A DNA stretch of 64,000 bases from Xanthomonas massiliensis (GCF_900018785.1 NZ_FCOY01000006.1:682001-746000); one strand, 5' to 3'; shown: positions 36,884 through 46,574, counted from the first letter of the stretch. Numbers and translations: made by a program. The notes: generated by a model from the letters alone, not told the origin.

Positions 36884-37013
36884 ACCGGCGCGGCGGCCCG
36901 CGCGGGGTTTGACCGTTCCGCGCGCCGTGCCAACATGCCTTCACACCCGCGGATCGACGGCGGCGCCAGCATGCGTGCCACGCGATCCGGTTCCCCCCAC
37001 CAGGAAGACGACA

Positions 37014-38213
37014 TTGGCCAGCCAAGACCCGCACGACCGCACCGACGGTCGCAGCCCGAACGCGCAGCAGGACCCGGCAGCGAAGCAGGACGGCGACCGG
37101 CCCTCGCCGCTGAAGAACCCGCGGGTGCGCTGGACGCTGGCGATCATCGGCGTGGTGGTGCTGGTCGCGCTGCTGGCGTGGTTCGCCTACTGGCTGCTGG
37201 TCGGGCGCTACATGCAGGAGACCAACAACGCCTACCTGCAGGCCGATTCGGTGGCGGTGGCGCCGCGGGTGAACGGCTACGTGACCGCGGTGCTGGTGCA
37301 GGACAACCAGTGGGTCAAGGCCGGCCAGCCGCTGCTGCAGATCGACGAGCGCACCTATCGCGCCACGCTGGACCAGGCCGAGGCCGTGGTGGCGGTGCGC
37401 CAGTCCGATATCGCCGCCGCCGAGGCAGCGCTGAAGGAGCGCCAGTCCAGCCGCGTGCAGGCGCAGACGCAGGTCGCCGCCGCCGATGCCAGCCTGAAGT
37501 TCGCCCGGGCCGAGGTGGCGCGCTTCGCGCCGCTGGCCGCTTCCGGGGCCGACACCCACGAGCACCAGGAGAGCCTGCAGCACGACCTGCAGCAGGCCCA
37601 GGCCCAGTACGACGCGGCCCGGGCGCAGCTGGCCGGCGCCGACAGCGGCATCGAGGCCGCCGGCGCCCAGCTCGAGCAGGCCCGCGCCGGCCTCAGGCAG
37701 GCCCAGGCCGACGCCGACCAGGCGCGCATCGCGGTGGACGACACCCGCCTGAGCGCGCGCATCGACGGGCGCATCGGCGACAAGACCGTGCAGGTGGGGC
37801 AGTTCGTCTCCGCCGGCACCCGCACCATGACCGTGGTGCCGGTGGAATCGCTGTACCTGGCGGCCAACTTCAAGGAAACCCAGGTCGGGCTGATGCGCCC
37901 GGGCCAGCCGGCGGAGATCAAGGTCGATGCCCTGCCGGGCGTGAAGCTGCGCGGGCAGGTGGAGAGCATCTCGCCGGGCACCGGCTCGCAGTTCGCGCTG
38001 CTGCCGGCCGAGAACGCCACCGGCAACTTCACCAAGGTCGTGCAGCGGGTGCCGGTGCGCATCCGCGTGCAGGCCGGCGAGAACGCGCGCAAGGTGCTGG
38101 TGCCGGGCATGTCGGTGGAGGTCACCGTGGACACGCGCTCGGCCAGGGACCAGAAGCGCGCGCTCGAGGACGAGCCGCCGGCCGCGGCGACCCCGGCGGA
38201 GCGCGGCGGTTGA
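37014..38213 (+). CDS. emrA: EmrA-type membrane fusion protein
   Basis: The product (399 aa) is an HlyD/EmrA adaptor. A cytoplasmic acidic/basic lead of about 45 residues precedes one membrane helix (TLAIIGVVVLVALLAWFAYWLL). YLQADSVAVAPRVNGYV opens the lipoyl half, a long Ala/Gln/Glu coiled hairpin (about 120-230) follows, and the C-terminal half has RIDGRIGDKTVQVGQFV. The best start is TTG at 37014, with AGGAAG 6 bp upstream. The stop overlaps the emrB start as TTGA. It is the first gene of an adaptor-MFS-outer membrane factor pump. Confidence 0.88.
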   Translation: MASQDPHDRTDGRSPNAQQDPAAKQDGDRPSPLKNPRVRWTLAIIGVVVLVALLAWFAYWLLVGRYMQETNNAYLQADSVAVAPRVNGYVTAVLVQDNQWVKAGQPLLQIDERTYRATLDQAEAVVAVRQSDIAAAEAALKERQSSRVQAQTQVAAADASLKFARAEVARFAPLAASGADTHEHQESLQHDLQQAQAQYDAARAQLAGADSGIEAAGAQLEQARAGLRQAQADADQARIAVDDTRLSARIDGRIGDKTVQVGQFVSAGTRTMTVVPVESLYLAANFKETQVGLMRPGQPAEIKVDALPGVKLRGQVESISPGTGSQFALLPAENATGNFTKVVQRVPVRIRVQAGENARKVLVPGMSVEVTVDTRSARDQKRALEDEPPAAATPAERGG

Positions 38214-39787
38214 GCGCAACGGCGGCCAGTCCCGGTAGCCGCGCGCCGGCCAGGGCCGGGGCCGAGGCCTGGCTGGCGGTGGCCGCCGGCACCATCGGCT
38301 CGTTCATGGCGACGCTGGACATCTCCATCGTCAACGCCGCGCTGCCGACGATCCAGGGCGAGGTCGGCGCCAGCGGCACCGAGGGCACCTGGATCTCCAC
38401 CGCCTACCTGGTCTCGGAGATCGTGATGATCCCGCTGGCCGGCTGGTTCGTGCGCACCCTGGGGCTGCGCAACTTCCTGCTGATCTGCGCGATCTCGTTC
38501 ACCGGCTTCTCGGTGATGTGCGGGCTGTCGGACTCGCTGACGATGATGATCCTCGGCCGCATCGGCCAGGGCTTCACCGGCGGGGCGATGATCCCCACCG
38601 CGCTGACCATCGTCGCCACCCGGCTGCCGCCGTCGCAGCAGACCCAGGGCACCGCGCTGTTCGGCATGACCGTGATCCTGGGCCCGGTGATCGGCCCGCT
38701 GCTCGGCGGCTGGCTGGCCGAGAACCTGAGCTGGCACTACGCCTTCTTCATCAACGTGCCGGTGTGCGCGGCGCTGATCCTGTTGCTGCTGCTCGGCCTG
38801 CACCACGAGAAGATGAACCTCCCGGGCCTGCTGCGCGCCGACTGGCTGGGCATCTTCGGCCTGGGCACCGGCCTGGGCGCGCTGACCGTGGTGCTGGAGG
38901 AGGGCCAGCGCGAGCGCTGGTTCGAGTCGGGGATGATCGTCGGCCTGAGCCTGCTGTCGCTGCTGGGCTTCGCCGCGCTGGCGCTGGCCCAGGTCACCAG
39001 CCGCGAGCCGGTGATCCGGCTGTCGGTGCTGCGCAACCGCAGCTTCGCCGCGGTGTTCGTGATGGTGCTGGTGACCGGCATCATCCTGTTCGGGGTGATG
39101 TACATGATCCCGCAGTTCCTGGCGATGATCGCCGGCTACAACACCGAGCAGGCCGGCTACGTGCTGCTGCTGGCCGGCCTGCCGACGGTGCTGCTGATGC
39201 CGCTCACGCCGAAGATGCTGTCCACCATCGACGTGCGGGTCATGGTCATGACCGGCATGCTGTGCTTCGCCGGGGCCTGCTTCGTCAACCTCAGCCTGAC
39301 CGCGGACAGCGTCGGCCGGCACTTCGTCATCGGCCAGCTGCTGCAGGGCTGCGGCCTGGCGTTCGCGCTGATGGCGCTGAACCAGGCGGCGATCTCCTCG
39401 GTGCCGCCGGAGGATGCGGCCGACGCCTCCGGCCTGTTCAACGCCGCGCGCAACCTCGGCGGCTCGATCGGCCTGGCCCTGATCTCCACCTTCCAGGAGC
39501 GGCGCATGGCGCTGCACCTGGACAACATCGGCAGCGCGGTCACCGCCAACTCGCCGCTGGCGCAGGAAGCGGTGCGCGGCCTCACCGCGCAGCTGCAGTC
39601 GGCCTCCGGCGGCGAGGCGGCGGTGCGCGCGGTCGCCGAGCTGGCACGGGTGGTGCAGCAGCAGGCGCTGGTGATGGCCTACAACGACCTGTTCTGGATC
39701 TTCGGCATGATCGTGGTGGCCTCGCTGCCGCTGGTGTTCCTGCTCAAGCCGCTGCCCAAGGGCGAGCTCTCGCTCGCGATGCACTGA
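38210..39787 (+). CDS. emrB: EmrB-type drug:H+ antiporter (MFS, DHA2)
   Basis: The product (525 aa) is a 14-helix major facilitator exporter of the DHA2 family. It begins GTIGSFMATLDISIVNAALP, the DHA2 motif D1. GRIGQGFTGGAMIPTAL and GPVIGPLLGGWLAENLSWHYAFFINVP (motif C region) follow, and a long loop before the last helix carries SASGGEAAVRAVAELARVV. No ATG is near the correct N-terminus; TTG at 38210, overlapping the emrA stop, is the likely start. With EmrA and the next gene it forms a tripartite pump for hydrophobic compounds. Confidence 0.9.
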   Translation: MSATAASPGSRAPARAGAEAWLAVAAGTIGSFMATLDISIVNAALPTIQGEVGASGTEGTWISTAYLVSEIVMIPLAGWFVRTLGLRNFLLICAISFTGFSVMCGLSDSLTMMILGRIGQGFTGGAMIPTALTIVATRLPPSQQTQGTALFGMTVILGPVIGPLLGGWLAENLSWHYAFFINVPVCAALILLLLLGLHHEKMNLPGLLRADWLGIFGLGTGLGALTVVLEEGQRERWFESGMIVGLSLLSLLGFAALALAQVTSREPVIRLSVLRNRSFAAVFVMVLVTGIILFGVMYMIPQFLAMIAGYNTEQAGYVLLLAGLPTVLLMPLTPKMLSTIDVRVMVMTGMLCFAGACFVNLSLTADSVGRHFVIGQLLQGCGLAFALMALNQAAISSVPPEDAADASGLFNAARNLGGSIGLALISTFQERRMALHLDNIGSAVTANSPLAQEAVRGLTAQLQSASGGEAAVRAVAELARVVQQQALVMAYNDLFWIFGMIVVASLPLVFLLKPLPKGELSLAMH

Positions 39788-39788
39788 G

Positions 39789-41345
39789 ATGGCCATGTCC
39801 CGTTCCCGCACCCGTTTCCTCCTGGCCTGCGCACTGCCGGCGGCCCTGGCCGGCTGCATGCTCGGGCCGGACTACGTCCGGCCGCAGGTGGCCGAATCGG
39901 CCCAGGCCCAGCCGCGGCTGGTACGCGCCGACCCGCAGGCGGTGGTGGCCGCGCCGCCGCTGCAGCGCTGGTGGACGCAGCTGCACGACCCGCAGCTGGA
40001 CTGGCTGGTCGACCAGGCCCTGGCCAACAGCCCCAACCTGCATGCGGCCGAGGCGCAGCTGCGCGCCGCCCGCGCGCTGGTGCGCCAGCGCCGTGCGGAG
40101 ATGCTGCCGTCGATCGGCGCCACCGCGGTCTACGGCCACGCCACCGCGCCGGACTGGGCCAAGGACAGCGTGCGCGATACCGCCGGCCAGGTCGCCGAAG
40201 CGATCGAGGGCAGCGCCGGCGCCGAGGCCGCGCAGGCGATCCGCCAGCGCGCCCAGGCGCTGGACATGGACATGGACCTGTACGACGCCGGCTTCGACGC
40301 CAGCTGGGAACTGGACCTGTTCGGCCGCCGCCGCCGCGCCGCCGAGGGCGCGCGCGCCAAGGCCGAGGCCAGCGCGGCCGACTTGGCCGATGCCCAGGTG
40401 CAGCTCACCGCCGAGGTCGCGCAGGCCTACCTGGGCTACCGCGGCAACCGGGAGCGGCTGGCGATCGCGCGCGACAACCTGGAGCGGGCCGAACGCATCC
40501 TGGCGCTGACCCGGCAGCGGCGCGAGCGCGGCGCCGACTCGGACCTGCAGGTGGAACGCGCGGTGGCGCAGGTGCACCAGCAGGAGGCGGTGGTACCGCA
40601 GCTGGAAGCGGACGCGCAGGTGGCGCTGGACCAGCTGGCGCTGATGATCGGCCGCGAGCCGGGCGCGCTGGATGCCATGTTCGCCGAGGATCGTCCGTTG
40701 CCGGCCCTGCCGCAGCGGGTGGAGGTGGACGATGCGGCGGCGCTGATCCGGCGGCGCCCGGACGTGCGCCGTGCCGAGCGCGAGCTGGCCGCGTCCTCGG
40801 CGCAGATCGGCGAGGCGCTGTCGGCCTATTTCCCGCAGGTGACCCTGCTGGGCTCGCTGGGCATGTTCGCCACCTCGGCCAGCGACCTGGGGGCGGACGC
40901 GGTGAACTGGGCGGTGGCGCCGATGCTGCGCTGGTCGGTGTTCGACTTCGGCCGCGCCGGCGCCCAGGTGGCGCAGGCGCGGGCCGGCAACCAGGCGCGC
41001 CTGGCCGCCTACCAGGGCGCGGTGCTGGCCGCGCTGCAGGACGCCAACGGCGCGTTGTCGCGCTTCGGCGCCGCCCGCCGGCAGCTGGGCAGCGCGCAGC
41101 AGGCGCAGGCCTCGGCCGAGCGCGCGGCGGCGCTGATGGAACAGCGCAATGCCGCCGGCGCCTCGTCGCTGATCGATACCCTGGACGTGCAGCGCCAGCG
41201 CCTGTCGGCGCAGGACGGCGCCGCGCAGGCGCAGCTGCAGCTGCTGGTGGACTACGTCGCCCTGCAGAAGAGCCTGGGCCTGGGCTGGGGCGTGCCGGCG
41301 GATGGGGCGGCGGACGAGGCGGCCACGGCCGGTGGTGGCTCCTGA
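39789..41345 (+). CDS. Outer membrane efflux lipoprotein (NodT family)
   Basis: The product (518 aa) is an outer membrane factor with a lipobox (PAALAGC) and the NodT opening CMLGPDYVRP. The two OEP repeats contain ASWELDLFGRRRR and LIRRRPDVRRAERELAASSAQIGEA, both classic. The C-terminal tail is Ala/Gly-rich. It starts 1 bp after emrB ends. An extra stretch after GHATAPDWAKDS (about residues 125-155, Glu/Ala-rich) makes it longer than the first outer membrane factor of this window (486 aa). Confidence 0.92.
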   Translation: MAMSRSRTRFLLACALPAALAGCMLGPDYVRPQVAESAQAQPRLVRADPQAVVAAPPLQRWWTQLHDPQLDWLVDQALANSPNLHAAEAQLRAARALVRQRRAEMLPSIGATAVYGHATAPDWAKDSVRDTAGQVAEAIEGSAGAEAAQAIRQRAQALDMDMDLYDAGFDASWELDLFGRRRRAAEGARAKAEASAADLADAQVQLTAEVAQAYLGYRGNRERLAIARDNLERAERILALTRQRRERGADSDLQVERAVAQVHQQEAVVPQLEADAQVALDQLALMIGREPGALDAMFAEDRPLPALPQRVEVDDAAALIRRRPDVRRAERELAASSAQIGEALSAYFPQVTLLGSLGMFATSASDLGADAVNWAVAPMLRWSVFDFGRAGAQVAQARAGNQARLAAYQGAVLAALQDANGALSRFGAARRQLGSAQQAQASAERAAALMEQRNAAGASSLIDTLDVQRQRLSAQDGAAQAQLQLLVDYVALQKSLGLGWGVPADGAADEAATAGGGS

Positions 41346-41409
41346 CACCGCCTGAACCTGGCGCGCGCTAGGCTCCCGCATCGGACAACCGGACACTGGA
41401 GCCACCGCG

Positions 41410-42777
41410 ATGCGCACCGTCGAGACCGTCAACCCCTACAGCGGCAAGGTCGAACACCGCCTCACCCTGATCGACGCGGCGGCGGTGGAGGCGAAGCTGG
41501 CCGCGGCCGCGGCCGCGTTCCCGGCCTGGGCCGCGCTGTCCTACGGCGACCGCGCCGTGTACCTGCAGCGGGCCGCGGCCGAACTGCGCCAGCGCCGCGA
41601 CGCCATCCAGCAGGTGATGACCGCCGAGATGGGCAAGCTGCGCCGCGAGGCGCTGGCCGAGATCGAGAAGTGCGCCCAGGCCTGCGACTACTACGCCGAC
41701 CACGCCGCCGCCTACCTGGCGCCGCAGCCGATCGAGACCGAGGCCGCCGGCAGCTACGTGTGCTACCAGCCGCTGGGCTGCGTGTTCGCGCTGATGCCGT
41801 GGAACTTCCCGATCTGGCAGGTGTTCCGCTTCCTCGCCCCGGGGCTGATGGCCGGCAACGTCGCCCTGCTCAAGCACGCGGCCAACGTGCCGCGCTGCGC
41901 CGACGCCATCGCCGGGGTGCTGCGTGCGGCCGGCGTGCCCGAGGGCGTGTTCGACGTGCTGCACATCGACAACGAGCAGGCCGCGCAGGTCACCGCCGAC
42001 CCGCGCGTGGTCGCGGTGACGCTGACCGGCAGCGAGCGTGCCGGCGCGACCGTGGCCGCCAATGCCGGCAAGGCGCTGAAGAAATGCGTGATGGAGCTGG
42101 GCGGCAGCGACGCCTTCGTGGTGCTGGAGGACGCGGACCTGGAGGCCGCGGTCGCCGCCGCGGTGAAGTCGCGCTTCGACAACGCCGGCCAGACCTGCAT
42201 CGCCGCCAAGCGCTTCATCGTGGTCGATGCGGTGGCCGATGCCTTCGTCGAGCGCTTCGTCGCCGCGGCCAGGGCGCGCGTGTATGGCGATCCGGAGGAC
42301 GAGGCCACCACGCTGGCGCCGATGGCCCGTGCCGACCTGCGCGACGGCCTGCACCGCCAGGTGCTGGAGAGCATCGAGAACGGCGCGCTGCCGCTGCTGG
42401 GCTGCACGCCGGTGGAGGACAGCCATGCCGGCTATGCGGCCTCGATCCTGGACCGGGTCGGGCCGGGCATGCCCGCCTACGACGAGGAACTGTTCGGCCC
42501 GGTGGCGGCGGTCATCCGCGTGCGCGACGAGGCCGAGGCGGTGCGCGTGGCCAACGACACGACCTACGGCCTGGGCGGCAGCGTGTGGAGCGGCGATGCG
42601 CGGCGCGGGGAGAAGGTGGCGCTGCAGCTGCAGTGCGGCGCGGCCTTCGTCAATGCCATCGTCAAGAGCGACATCCGCCTGCCGTTCGGCGGCATCAAGC
42701 GCTCCGGCTTCGGCCGCGAGCTGGCCGAGCCGGGCATCCGCGAGTTCACCAACACCAAGACGGTCTACGTGGCCTAG
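41410..42777 (+). CDS. Succinate semialdehyde dehydrogenase-type aldehyde dehydrogenase
   Basis: The product (455 aa) is an NAD(P)+-dependent aldehyde dehydrogenase. The Rossmann part has MPWNFPIWQVFRFLAPGLMAGN; catalytic Glu 229 is in VMELGGSDAF and nucleophile Cys 263 in NAGQTCIAAKRF. It lacks the first 20-30 residues of GabD and resembles the shorter Sad/YneI type, which oxidises succinate semialdehyde. With puuD and puuA upstream, oxidation of a putrescine-derived semialdehyde is a reasonable inference. It is 64 bp after the outer membrane factor gene on the same strand. Confidence 0.88.
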   Translation: MRTVETVNPYSGKVEHRLTLIDAAAVEAKLAAAAAAFPAWAALSYGDRAVYLQRAAAELRQRRDAIQQVMTAEMGKLRREALAEIEKCAQACDYYADHAAAYLAPQPIETEAAGSYVCYQPLGCVFALMPWNFPIWQVFRFLAPGLMAGNVALLKHAANVPRCADAIAGVLRAAGVPEGVFDVLHIDNEQAAQVTADPRVVAVTLTGSERAGATVAANAGKALKKCVMELGGSDAFVVLEDADLEAAVAAAVKSRFDNAGQTCIAAKRFIVVDAVADAFVERFVAAARARVYGDPEDEATTLAPMARADLRDGLHRQVLESIENGALPLLGCTPVEDSHAGYAASILDRVGPGMPAYDEELFGPVAAVIRVRDEAEAVRVANDTTYGLGGSVWSGDARRGEKVALQLQCGAAFVNAIVKSDIRLPFGGIKRSGFGRELAEPGIREFTNTKTVYVA

Positions 42778-42835
42778 GCCGGGGGACGGGCGGGGCGGGC
42801 ATCGTCCGCGCGCCCCGGCGCGGGCCTGGACGCGG

Positions 42836-43831
42836 CTACAGCCAGCGCACGCGCTTGAACAGCGCGTACAGGCCGATGCAGGTCGCGGCCACGACGCCGA
42901 TCAGGATCGGGTAGGCATAGCGGGCGCCGAGCTCGGGCATGTGCGCGAAGTTCATGCCGTACCAGCTGGTGATCAGGGTCGGGGCGGCCAGCAGCGCCGC
43001 CCAGGCGCCGAGGCGCTTGACCGTCTCGCCCTGCGCCAGGGTGACCAGCGACAGGTTCACGCTCAGCGCGGTGCCGAGCATCTCGCGCAGCGTGTCGATG
43101 GCATCGTTGATGCGCACGGCGTGGTCGTGGACGTCGCGCAGGTATGGCCGCACTTCCTCCGACACCAGCGGGTTGGTGCTGCGCTGCAGCTGGGAAAGCA
43201 CGTCCTGCAGCGGCGCCACCGCCAGGCGCATCTTGTTGAGTTCGCGCTTGAGCTCGTACAGGCGGATCACCGTACCGCGGCGGTAGCTGTCGGCGAAGAT
43301 GTCCTTTTCCAGGGCCTCCAGGGTCTCGCGGAAGCCGTCCACCACCGGCAGGTAGTTGTCGACGACGAAGTCCAGGATCGCGTACAGGCAGAAGCACGGC
43401 CCCATGGCCAGGCGCGCCGGTTCGCGCTCCATGCGCTCGCGCACGGTGGCGTAGGACAGCGAGGCGCCGTGGCGCACCGTCACCAGGAAGCGCGGGCCGA
43501 GGAAGGCGTGGGTCTCGCCGTAGCGGATGCGCTCGTCCACCAGCTGGGCGGTGTGGACCACGGTGAACAGGGTGTGGCCGTAGGTCTCCACCTTGGGCCG
43601 CTGGTGGGCGTTGCGCGCGTCCTCCACCGCCAGCTCGTGCAGGCCCAGCTCCTCGCGCAGCGCGCCGAGCACCGCATCGTCGGGCTCGTACAGGCCCAGC
43701 CAGACGAAGCCGGCCTGCTGCAGCCAGTCGCTGATCTGGTCGAAGGCGATGTCCTGGCGCCGGCCCTGCGGGTCGTAGTGCGCGCAGGTGACGACGCTGG
43801 GCGGATTGGCGGGCGGGACGGGCGCGGGCAT
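42836..43831 (-). CDS. corA: CorA family magnesium/divalent cation transporter
   Basis: The product (331 aa) has the CorA plan: a large cytoplasmic alpha/beta domain, a long stalk helix and two C-terminal membrane helices. The signature loop is SWYGMNFAHMPEL, with the GMN selectivity motif after helix 1; helix 2 (PILIGVVAATCIGLYALF) ends with the basic KRVRWL. It is the last gene of a minus-strand set that contains corC, so the pairing with Mg/Co handling is striking. It begins 14 bp after the DUF4105 gene. Confidence 0.92.
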   Translation of the reverse strand: MPAPVPPANPPSVVTCAHYDPQGRRQDIAFDQISDWLQQAGFVWLGLYEPDDAVLGALREELGLHELAVEDARNAHQRPKVETYGHTLFTVVHTAQLVDERIRYGETHAFLGPRFLVTVRHGASLSYATVRERMEREPARLAMGPCFCLYAILDFVVDNYLPVVDGFRETLEALEKDIFADSYRRGTVIRLYELKRELNKMRLAVAPLQDVLSQLQRSTNPLVSEEVRPYLRDVHDHAVRINDAIDTLREMLGTALSVNLSLVTLAQGETVKRLGAWAALLAAPTLITSWYGMNFAHMPELGARYAYPILIGVVAATCIGLYALFKRVRWL

Positions 43832-43845
43832 GGGCCGATGGTGGG

Positions 43846-45054
43846 TCAGCGCACCGGCGCGGGCAAGCGCCGCGGCCGCAGCACCCAGGCCAGGGCCGCA
43901 TGCACCGGCAGCAGCAACGCGATCCACGGCAGGTTGGCCTGGGGCCGGGGCGACAGCCAGTACACCGGCAGCGCCAGTGCGGCGAGCACCGCGATGGCCG
44001 CGAGCAGCCATCCGAACCCGCGTCCCGGGCGCCGCCCGCGCAGCACGGCGATGGCCCCGCCGATCGCCGGCAGGCACAGCGGATCGAGCAGCAGCAGGTT
44101 GCGGTTAGCCCAGGCGGCCTGGTGCGCGGTGAAGCCCCACAGGTACAGCAGCAGCACGCCGCCCAGTGCGCACACGCTCCACAACGGCAGCGCCAGCGCC
44201 GCCACCAGGCGCGGACGCCGGCGCAGCGCCGCGATCCCGGCCGCCAGCGCCAGGCCGGCCAGCGCCCACGGCCACAGCACGCGCGCCGGATCCGCCGGTT
44301 CGGCGGCCAGGCGCTGCGGCAGCCACTGCTCGGTGGCCTGCACCAGCGGCCGGCCGTCGCGGTTGGTCGCGGTGGCCAGGTCCGCCGCCAGGCGCATCGG
44401 GATGAATCCGTCCTGCCAGCGCGTCAGCGGGGCATCGGCGTACGGGCCCAGGCCCAGGTCGAATCCGATCCACATCCACGGCGCCGGCGAGGCCAGGCGC
44501 ACCGCCTCGCGGCGGTAGGTCTGTCCCGGTGCCGGGCCGGACAGCTGCGCATGCAGCGCGCCGCCCATGGCCGCATCGAGCATGTCGCGCACCTTGGTGG
44601 CGCAGTTGGCGGTGAAGTAGTCGTAGTGGTAGCGCGCGTTCTCCGGCCGGGCGTGCTCGGCCAGCGCCGCGGCCAGCGCCCGTGCCTGCTCCGGCGGCAG
44701 GTCCAGCCACTGGATCTGCACGCCGCGGCCGGCCTCGCGGTACTGCGACAGGTCCTCCTCCAGCGGCAGGGCGACCAGGTAGTACATCATCCGCCCGCGG
44801 GCGAAGTTGCCGACGAAGTCGGGCTCGGACGGGTCGAAGAAGCCGAAGTTGTAGGACGTGGCGAGGCCGCTGGCCGGGTCGGCCACCACCAGCGCGTCGT
44901 GGCCGAAGCGTTCGAAGAACACCTCGCCCGGAAGCATGGTCATCACCCCGATGCGGGGCGGGGCGGGTGGCACCTGGGCCTGCGCCCGGGCGAAGGCCGG
45001 CGCCAGGCATGCGCACAGCAGCGCCAGCACCAGGCGCCAGCGGAGAGCGGGCAT
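43846..45054 (-). CDS. DUF4105 membrane protein
   Basis: The product (402 aa) has a signal peptide (LALLCACLAPAFARA), an extracytoplasmic DUF4105 domain and four to five C-terminal membrane helices. The domain has MLPGEVFFERFGHDALVVAD and YHYDYFTANCATKVRDMLD, containing the conserved His and Cys that resemble a papain-like NlpC/P60-style site. Such Lnb N-terminal domains are of unknown activity. It lies where lnt (apolipoprotein acyltransferase) is found in the E. coli ybeZYX-lnt order. It starts 1 bp after corC. Confidence 0.8.
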   Translation of the reverse strand: MPALRWRLVLALLCACLAPAFARAQAQVPPAPPRIGVMTMLPGEVFFERFGHDALVVADPASGLATSYNFGFFDPSEPDFVGNFARGRMMYYLVALPLEEDLSQYREAGRGVQIQWLDLPPEQARALAAALAEHARPENARYHYDYFTANCATKVRDMLDAAMGGALHAQLSGPAPGQTYRREAVRLASPAPWMWIGFDLGLGPYADAPLTRWQDGFIPMRLAADLATATNRDGRPLVQATEQWLPQRLAAEPADPARVLWPWALAGLALAAGIAALRRRPRLVAALALPLWSVCALGGVLLLYLWGFTAHQAAWANRNLLLLDPLCLPAIGGAIAVLRGRRPGRGFGWLLAAIAVLAALALPVYWLSPRPQANLPWIALLLPVHAALAWVLRPRRLPAPVR

Positions 45055-45055
45055 G

Positions 45056-45934
45056 TCAGTCCTGGTCCTCGTCCGGCGGCAGCACGGTGACGTGGAAGGC
45101 GCGCACCCGGCGCGAGTCGGCGCGGGCGACGCGGAACAGGAAGCGGCCCAGGGTCAGCTCCTCGCCGGTCTCGGGCAGGTGGCCGATGGCGTCGGTGACC
45201 AGGCCGCCGATGGTGTCGTACTCGTCGTCGGGGAAGTCGGCGCCGAAGCGCTCGTCGAAGTCCTCGATCGGGGTCAGCGCATCGACCACGTACTGGCCGT
45301 CGGACTGCACCGCGATCAGGCGCGCATCGTCGTCGGCGATGTCGTGCTCGTCGTCGATCTCGCCGACGATCTGCTCGAGCACGTCCTCGATGGTGACCAG
45401 CCCGGCCACGCCGCCGTACTCGTCCACCACGATCGCCATGTGGTTGCGCGAGAGCCGGAACTCCTTGAGCAGCACGTTGAGCTTCTTCGACTCGGGGATC
45501 AGCACCGCCGGGCGCAGCAGCTCGCGCACGTTGCGCGCCGGCTTGCCGGCGACGATGCCCGGCAGCAGGTCCTTGGCCAGCAGGATGCCGAGGATCTCGT
45601 CCTTGTTCTCGCCGTGCACCGGGAAGCGCGAATGGCCGGAGGCCACCACCTCGGTCATCAGCGCGTGCAGGTCGGCCTCGGCCGGCAGGGAGACCATCTG
45701 CGAGCGCGAGATCATCACGTCGCCCACGGTGAGCTCGGAGATGGCGATGGCGCCTTCCATCATGCGCAGCGTGTCGGCGGCGATGAGGCCGTCCTGCTGG
45801 GCGGTGCGCAGCAGCGCGACCAGTTCGTCGCGGCTGTGCGGCTCGTTGGAAAAGGCGGCGCTCAGGCGCTCGAGCCAGCCACGTCGCTTTTCCTGGGGAT
45901 CCTGGGAAGAGGGGCTACTGTCGTCTTCTGACAT
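45056..45934 (-). CDS. corC: CorC/YbeX, CBS-domain protein
   Basis: The product (292 aa) has a short charged N-terminus, two CBS domains (about 65-185) and a C-terminal CorC_HlyC domain (about 205-285). The motifs TVGDVMISRSQMVSL, VDEYGGVAGLVTIEDVLEQIVGEI and DDEYDTIGGLVTDAIGHLP are typical of YbeX. It has no membrane helices. YbeX has been linked to Mg/Co efflux and to ribosome function. It is separated by 85 bp from the small secreted-protein gene upstream. Confidence 0.93.
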   Translation of the reverse strand: MSEDDSSPSSQDPQEKRRGWLERLSAAFSNEPHSRDELVALLRTAQQDGLIAADTLRMMEGAIAISELTVGDVMISRSQMVSLPAEADLHALMTEVVASGHSRFPVHGENKDEILGILLAKDLLPGIVAGKPARNVRELLRPAVLIPESKKLNVLLKEFRLSRNHMAIVVDEYGGVAGLVTIEDVLEQIVGEIDDEHDIADDDARLIAVQSDGQYVVDALTPIEDFDERFGADFPDDEYDTIGGLVTDAIGHLPETGEELTLGRFLFRVARADSRRVRAFHVTVLPPDEDQD

Positions 45935-46019
45935 CAGGGGAAAGAGGGCATCGCCCGGACCGGCCGGGCGGTCGGGCAAGTTTACCAGCCCGGCCGCGGC
46001 GCGCCGGCGCCGGGCACGG

Positions 46020-46574
46020 TCAGGGCAGGTCCAGGCTGTAGCTGCAACCGGCCAGGGTCTTGCCGGGATGGCTCTTGACGTTGGACACGCTGAGCACGAT
46101 CGATTCGATCATCGGCTCGCCGCTGGCCGGGTCGGTGGTGTCCTGGCTGAGCACCTCGCGGCCGTACATGACCTTGTCCGGGCCGTCCACGCCCTGCTCC
46201 AGCGCCAGCTCGCGGGCGAGCGGATGCGGGTCGGGCAGGTCGAGCACCGCCATCACGCTGGGCCCGGAGAAGGCAATGTGCGAGGTCTCCCGGCCGAACA
46301 CGCGGATCGGCGCGGCCAGCGCGTATTCGCTCATGAACAGGTTCTGCTGCGGCAGGGGATCCCACCCCAGCGCCACCGCCTTGAGCGGGTCGGCCAGGAC
46401 CGGCGCCAGGGCGCGGAAGTCGGCCTCGCGGCCGCGGCATTCGATCAGCGCGGCCAGGTCGATGCGGCCGGTCGCGGCGGTCGCCGGGGCGGGAGTGTCC
46501 GGCCCCGGCGCGGCGGCGGCGAGGCCCGGCAGGCCCAGGCCCAGCACGACCCGGGCCGCGGTGCGCAGCCGCAT
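46020..46574 (-). CDS. Predicted secreted protein of unknown function
   Basis: The product (184 aa) has a signal peptide (VVLGLGLPGLAAAAPG) and a proline/alanine-rich spacer before a folded domain from about residue 38. The domain includes ALIECRGREADFRALAP and ends HPGKTLAGCSYSLDLP; its two cysteines could form a disulfide. I do not recognise the family. The ATG overlaps the ybeY stop as TGATG, so it is coupled to that gene. An envelope role is possible but only from the signal peptide. Confidence 0.7.
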   Translation of the reverse strand: MRLRTAARVVLGLGLPGLAAAAPGPDTPAPATAATGRIDLAALIECRGREADFRALAPVLADPLKAVALGWDPLPQQNLFMSEYALAAPIRVFGRETSHIAFSGPSVMAVLDLPDPHPLARELALEQGVDGPDKVMYGREVLSQDTTDPASGEPMIESIVLSVSNVKSHPGKTLAGCSYSLDLP

